This document shows positions 10,302 to 12,077 of a stretch of DNA of 12,077 nucleotides, one piece after another; position 1 is the stretch's first letter, and each line of letters begins with the position of its first letter. The stretch covers positions 1 through 12,077 of the forward strand of contig DATDRS010000305.1 of assembly GCA_035291605.1 (NCBI GenBank). Reading direction: 5' to 3'. Origin of the DNA: DATDRS01 sp035291605. Its GTDB lineage: Bacteria; Chloroflexota; Anaerolineae; Anaerolineales; UBA6663. Made by a program: the position numbers and the translations under genes. The notes under the pieces were generated by a model that was given only the letters and a program-made list of their open reading frames with translations, searched no databases and was not told the origin of the DNA.

Positions 10302-12077
10302 GCGGCCCTGGGCGGTTTGCAGTTGTTGGATATCTTGCCGCACCCAGATGATGACGCGCTCGAACTGGGTGGACGCGCGGCGGAACATCAACCAGTTGAG
10401 TTGATCCGGCCATGTCGCCTGGGCCGGGGCCAGCGAGTAGCGCACGGGAAAACTCTGCCCGACGTAGGAGGAGCCGAGTTGAGGGTTCTGCGCCTCGGGC
10501 GGCTGCAACTCGTCGAACGGGGCGATGACCACGGGGCTGTCCACGTTAGCGCCGAGGACCTCGACAAAGGCCGCGTGCGGGTAGCCGCGCAAGGCCCAGG
10601 CCAGTGCGCCATCCGGCGGGGCCTGCACGGCCACTTGAATGTCATGTGCGTTGCCCACCGCGTAGTTCGAGGTGTTGCTCAGGACTTGCACCAGCCGGCG
10701 CAGGCCGTCGGCGGTCGGCTTTTCCCACCACAACTCGACCGGGTCGTTGGCCCGCAATTGCGTCAGCCCCCAGCCGGCGGACAGGTTCACGCACAGCAGC
10801 GCCGCCGAACTGCCGAGGGTCAGCCCCAGGCGCGCGGCGCGCGGCGACCATCCCATCCCGAACAAATACGAAACGACAAACACCAGGCCGAGCGCCAGGA
10901 GGGAGAGGTACAGGTAGGATAAACGCGACACCGGGATCGAGAGGCCGGAGATGGAGAGCGTGCCCTGCGAGAAATCGGGATTGGCCCGCGCCTGCTCGGC
11001 GAGCGCGGCGAGGTTGAGCGCGGAAAAGATGAACAAGGCTGCGATCACCCCGACTTGCGCGGCGATGAGCGGCCACTCTTGGCGCGCCCAGGCCGAGGCG
11101 AAGATCTCGGCCAGCACCCATCCGGCGAGCGCGGCGAGCGGCGCGCTCACCCAAATCACGTCGAAGAGTGTGCGGCCGCCGTACAGCGTGACGAAGGCGA
11201 GCGCGACCAGGCTGAACCAGGACAGCCGCTGCGCCGGGCGGTGCGCCGTTCGAAAAGCGCGGACTGCGCCGAGGACGCCAAACACGACGAACAGCGGTTC
11301 GTAGACGATGAGGAAAGTAAGGATGGTCTGTGGACTGCGGCCAGAGGCAGACAACGCGAAGCCGCGCAGCCAATCCATCCAGCTCGCGCCGAGCGCGCCC
11401 AGGCCGAGGCGGTACATGGAGGCGGTAGTGGCAACTACCAGCGCGGTCAGGCCCAATGCCATGAGGAAAGTCTTGCCCTGCCCCCAAACGCGCGCCCACG
11501 CTTCGCGGAGCGCGGAGCGCTCATCCGAATTGACCCATATAACGACTAAACTGGTTACCCCGACGATAAACAGGCCGGTGAGGAAGGCCGCGCCGGCCGC
11601 GAGGCCAATCCCGAAGAGGACGCCGCTGGCGATGAGCCAGGCAGAGGCTTCGGCGGCGAGGTAACGCCGCAGCGCGCCGAGGCCGAAGCCCAACCCGAAG
11701 AGCGCGATGATCGCGCCGTCCGCGCTGCGCGCAGCAGCCAGGAGGCCGGAGGAGACTGCCAGCAATCCGCCGACGAAGAGCGCCGGCGCGCGCCCCAGCC
11801 GGTCGTTGAAAAAGGCGGGCAGGAATACAAAAGCCGAGCCGAAAAGGGCCGGCGCGAGGCGGGCCGTGGCGTCACTCGCGTCAAAGACCAGGAAGCTCAG
11901 ATAGGTGAAAAAGAAATAAGCCGGGCTGTGCGGGAGGGCCGCGCTGGAGTCCACCGTCCCGCGGATCAGGCGGTAGGCCAGCAGGGCCTCGCGCGCCTCG
12001 GCGTCGGTCAGAGGGTGAGCGTTGAGCTGGTACAGCCGCAAGGCCAGCGCCAGCGCGAAAAAGGCGAGATAGAGGGA
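10299..12077 (-). CDS. GT39-like polytopic membrane glycosyltransferase, N-terminus cut by window edge
   Basis: At least 592 residues; the frame remains open to base 12077, and a TTG at 12041 is not a believable start because the hydrophobic run SLYLAFFALALALRLYQL continues upstream of it. That first helix is followed by HPLTDAEAREA, the position of the acidic catalytic loop in GT39/ArnT-type enzymes, then HSPAYFFFTYLSFLVF and ARLAPALFGSAFVFL, typical of the family. About ten to twelve membrane helices follow to roughly residue 430 of the visible part, then a ~150-residue soluble tail (LWWEKPTADGLRRLVQVLS...) probably on the outer face. Such proteins use polyprenyl-phosphate sugars to glycosylate proteins or lipids; the layout also resembles the Agl23-like family of Chloroflexota and archaea. 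Donor and acceptor are unknown. It ends about 40 bases before cmk, so transcription may continue into it. Confidence 0.75.
   Translation of the reverse strand, partial: SLYLAFFALALALRLYQLNAHPLTDAEAREALLAYRLIRGTVDSSAALPHSPAYFFFTYLSFLVFDASDATARLAPALFGSAFVFLPAFFNDRLGRAPALFVGGLLAVSSGLLAAARSADGAIIALFGLGFGLGALRRYLAAEASAWLIASGVLFGIGLAAGAAFLTGLFIVGVTSLVVIWVNSDERSALREAWARVWGQGKTFLMALGLTALVVATTASMYRLGLGALGASWMDWLRGFALSASGRSPQTILTFLIVYEPLFVVFGVLGAVRAFRTAHRPAQRLSWFSLVALAFVTLYGGRTLFDVIWVSAPLAALAGWVLAEIFASAWARQEWPLIAAQVGVIAALFIFSALNLAALAEQARANPDFSQGTLSISGLSIPVSRLSYLYLSLLALGLVFVVSYLFGMGWSPRAARLGLTLGSSAALLCVNLSAGWGLTQLRANDPVELWWEKPTADGLRRLVQVLSNTSNYAVGNAHDIQVAVQAPPDGALAWALRGYPHAAFVEVLGANVDSPVVIAPFDELQPPEAQNPQLGSSYVGQSFPVRYSLAPAQATWPDQLNWLMFRRASTQFERVIIWVRQDIQQLQTAQGR

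Noticed and set aside
10281..10922. Plus-strand open frame opposite the GT39-like gene
   Set aside because: Composition is a shadow of the membrane protein gene; no motif or ribosome site.
10299..12041. Complete gene starting at the TTG at 12041
   Set aside because: The frame and a hydrophobic helix continue to the window edge, so the start lies outside.

Overview
This is a GC-rich bacterial window with every recognisable gene on the minus strand, so transcription runs from right to left. The gene families point to Chloroflexota, probably an Anaerolineae-like lineage. They include paired Flp pilins followed by two TadE-like and two TadG-like proteins, a PDZ/radical-SAM DUF512 protein, a cytidylate kinase beside two small PlsC-type acyltransferases, a dodecin, and a multi-pass GT39-like protein. 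That taxonomic placement is inference; there is no rRNA or other marker gene here to settle it.

Right part (about 7484-12077): a 5'-truncated polytopic glycosyltransferase-like protein is followed by cmk, two PlsC-like acyltransferases and a dodecin. Spacing from cmk to dodecin is tight, so co-transcription is likely. Together they suggest CMP/CDP-nucleotide supply, phospholipid acylation and flavin buffering. A 333-base gap (7484-7816) separates dodecin from DUF512. It holds no gene but contains a 92-base inverted-repeat element and a 9-2-9 palindrome.

Middle (3534-7483): the DUF512 protein, then a 554-base gap with a plausible promoter, then glmS, which makes glucosamine-6-phosphate for cell-wall and surface polysaccharide synthesis. 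A possible 24-codon ORF begins directly at the glmS stop codon.

Left part (1-3608): a Tad/Flp pilus structural cluster in the order flp, flp, tadE-like, tadE-like, tadG-like, tadG-like (the last truncated by the window edge). It is preceded by a 482-base upstream region. None of the assembly machinery (TadA ATPase, TadB/C, CpaB, prepilin peptidase) is in view. The TadG-like proteins look like large, Cys- and Asp-rich minor pilins or adhesins anchored by one N-terminal helix.

Three non-coding signals stand out. (1) A family of degenerate period-7 tandem repeats sits at gene junctions across 5.4-10.3 kb. Some arrays switch polarity halfway so they can fold back, and one lies inside the DUF512 gene with a length of 12 x 7 = 84 bases, which keeps the frame. 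(2) Three inverted TGGTCA...TGACCA pairs lie between the glmS stop and the second pilin gene. (3) A 15-mer, CAGAAAGGCAGGTGA, is shared exactly by the flp and glmS upstream regions. I did not find a defence system, CRISPR array, tRNA or intact insertion sequence.
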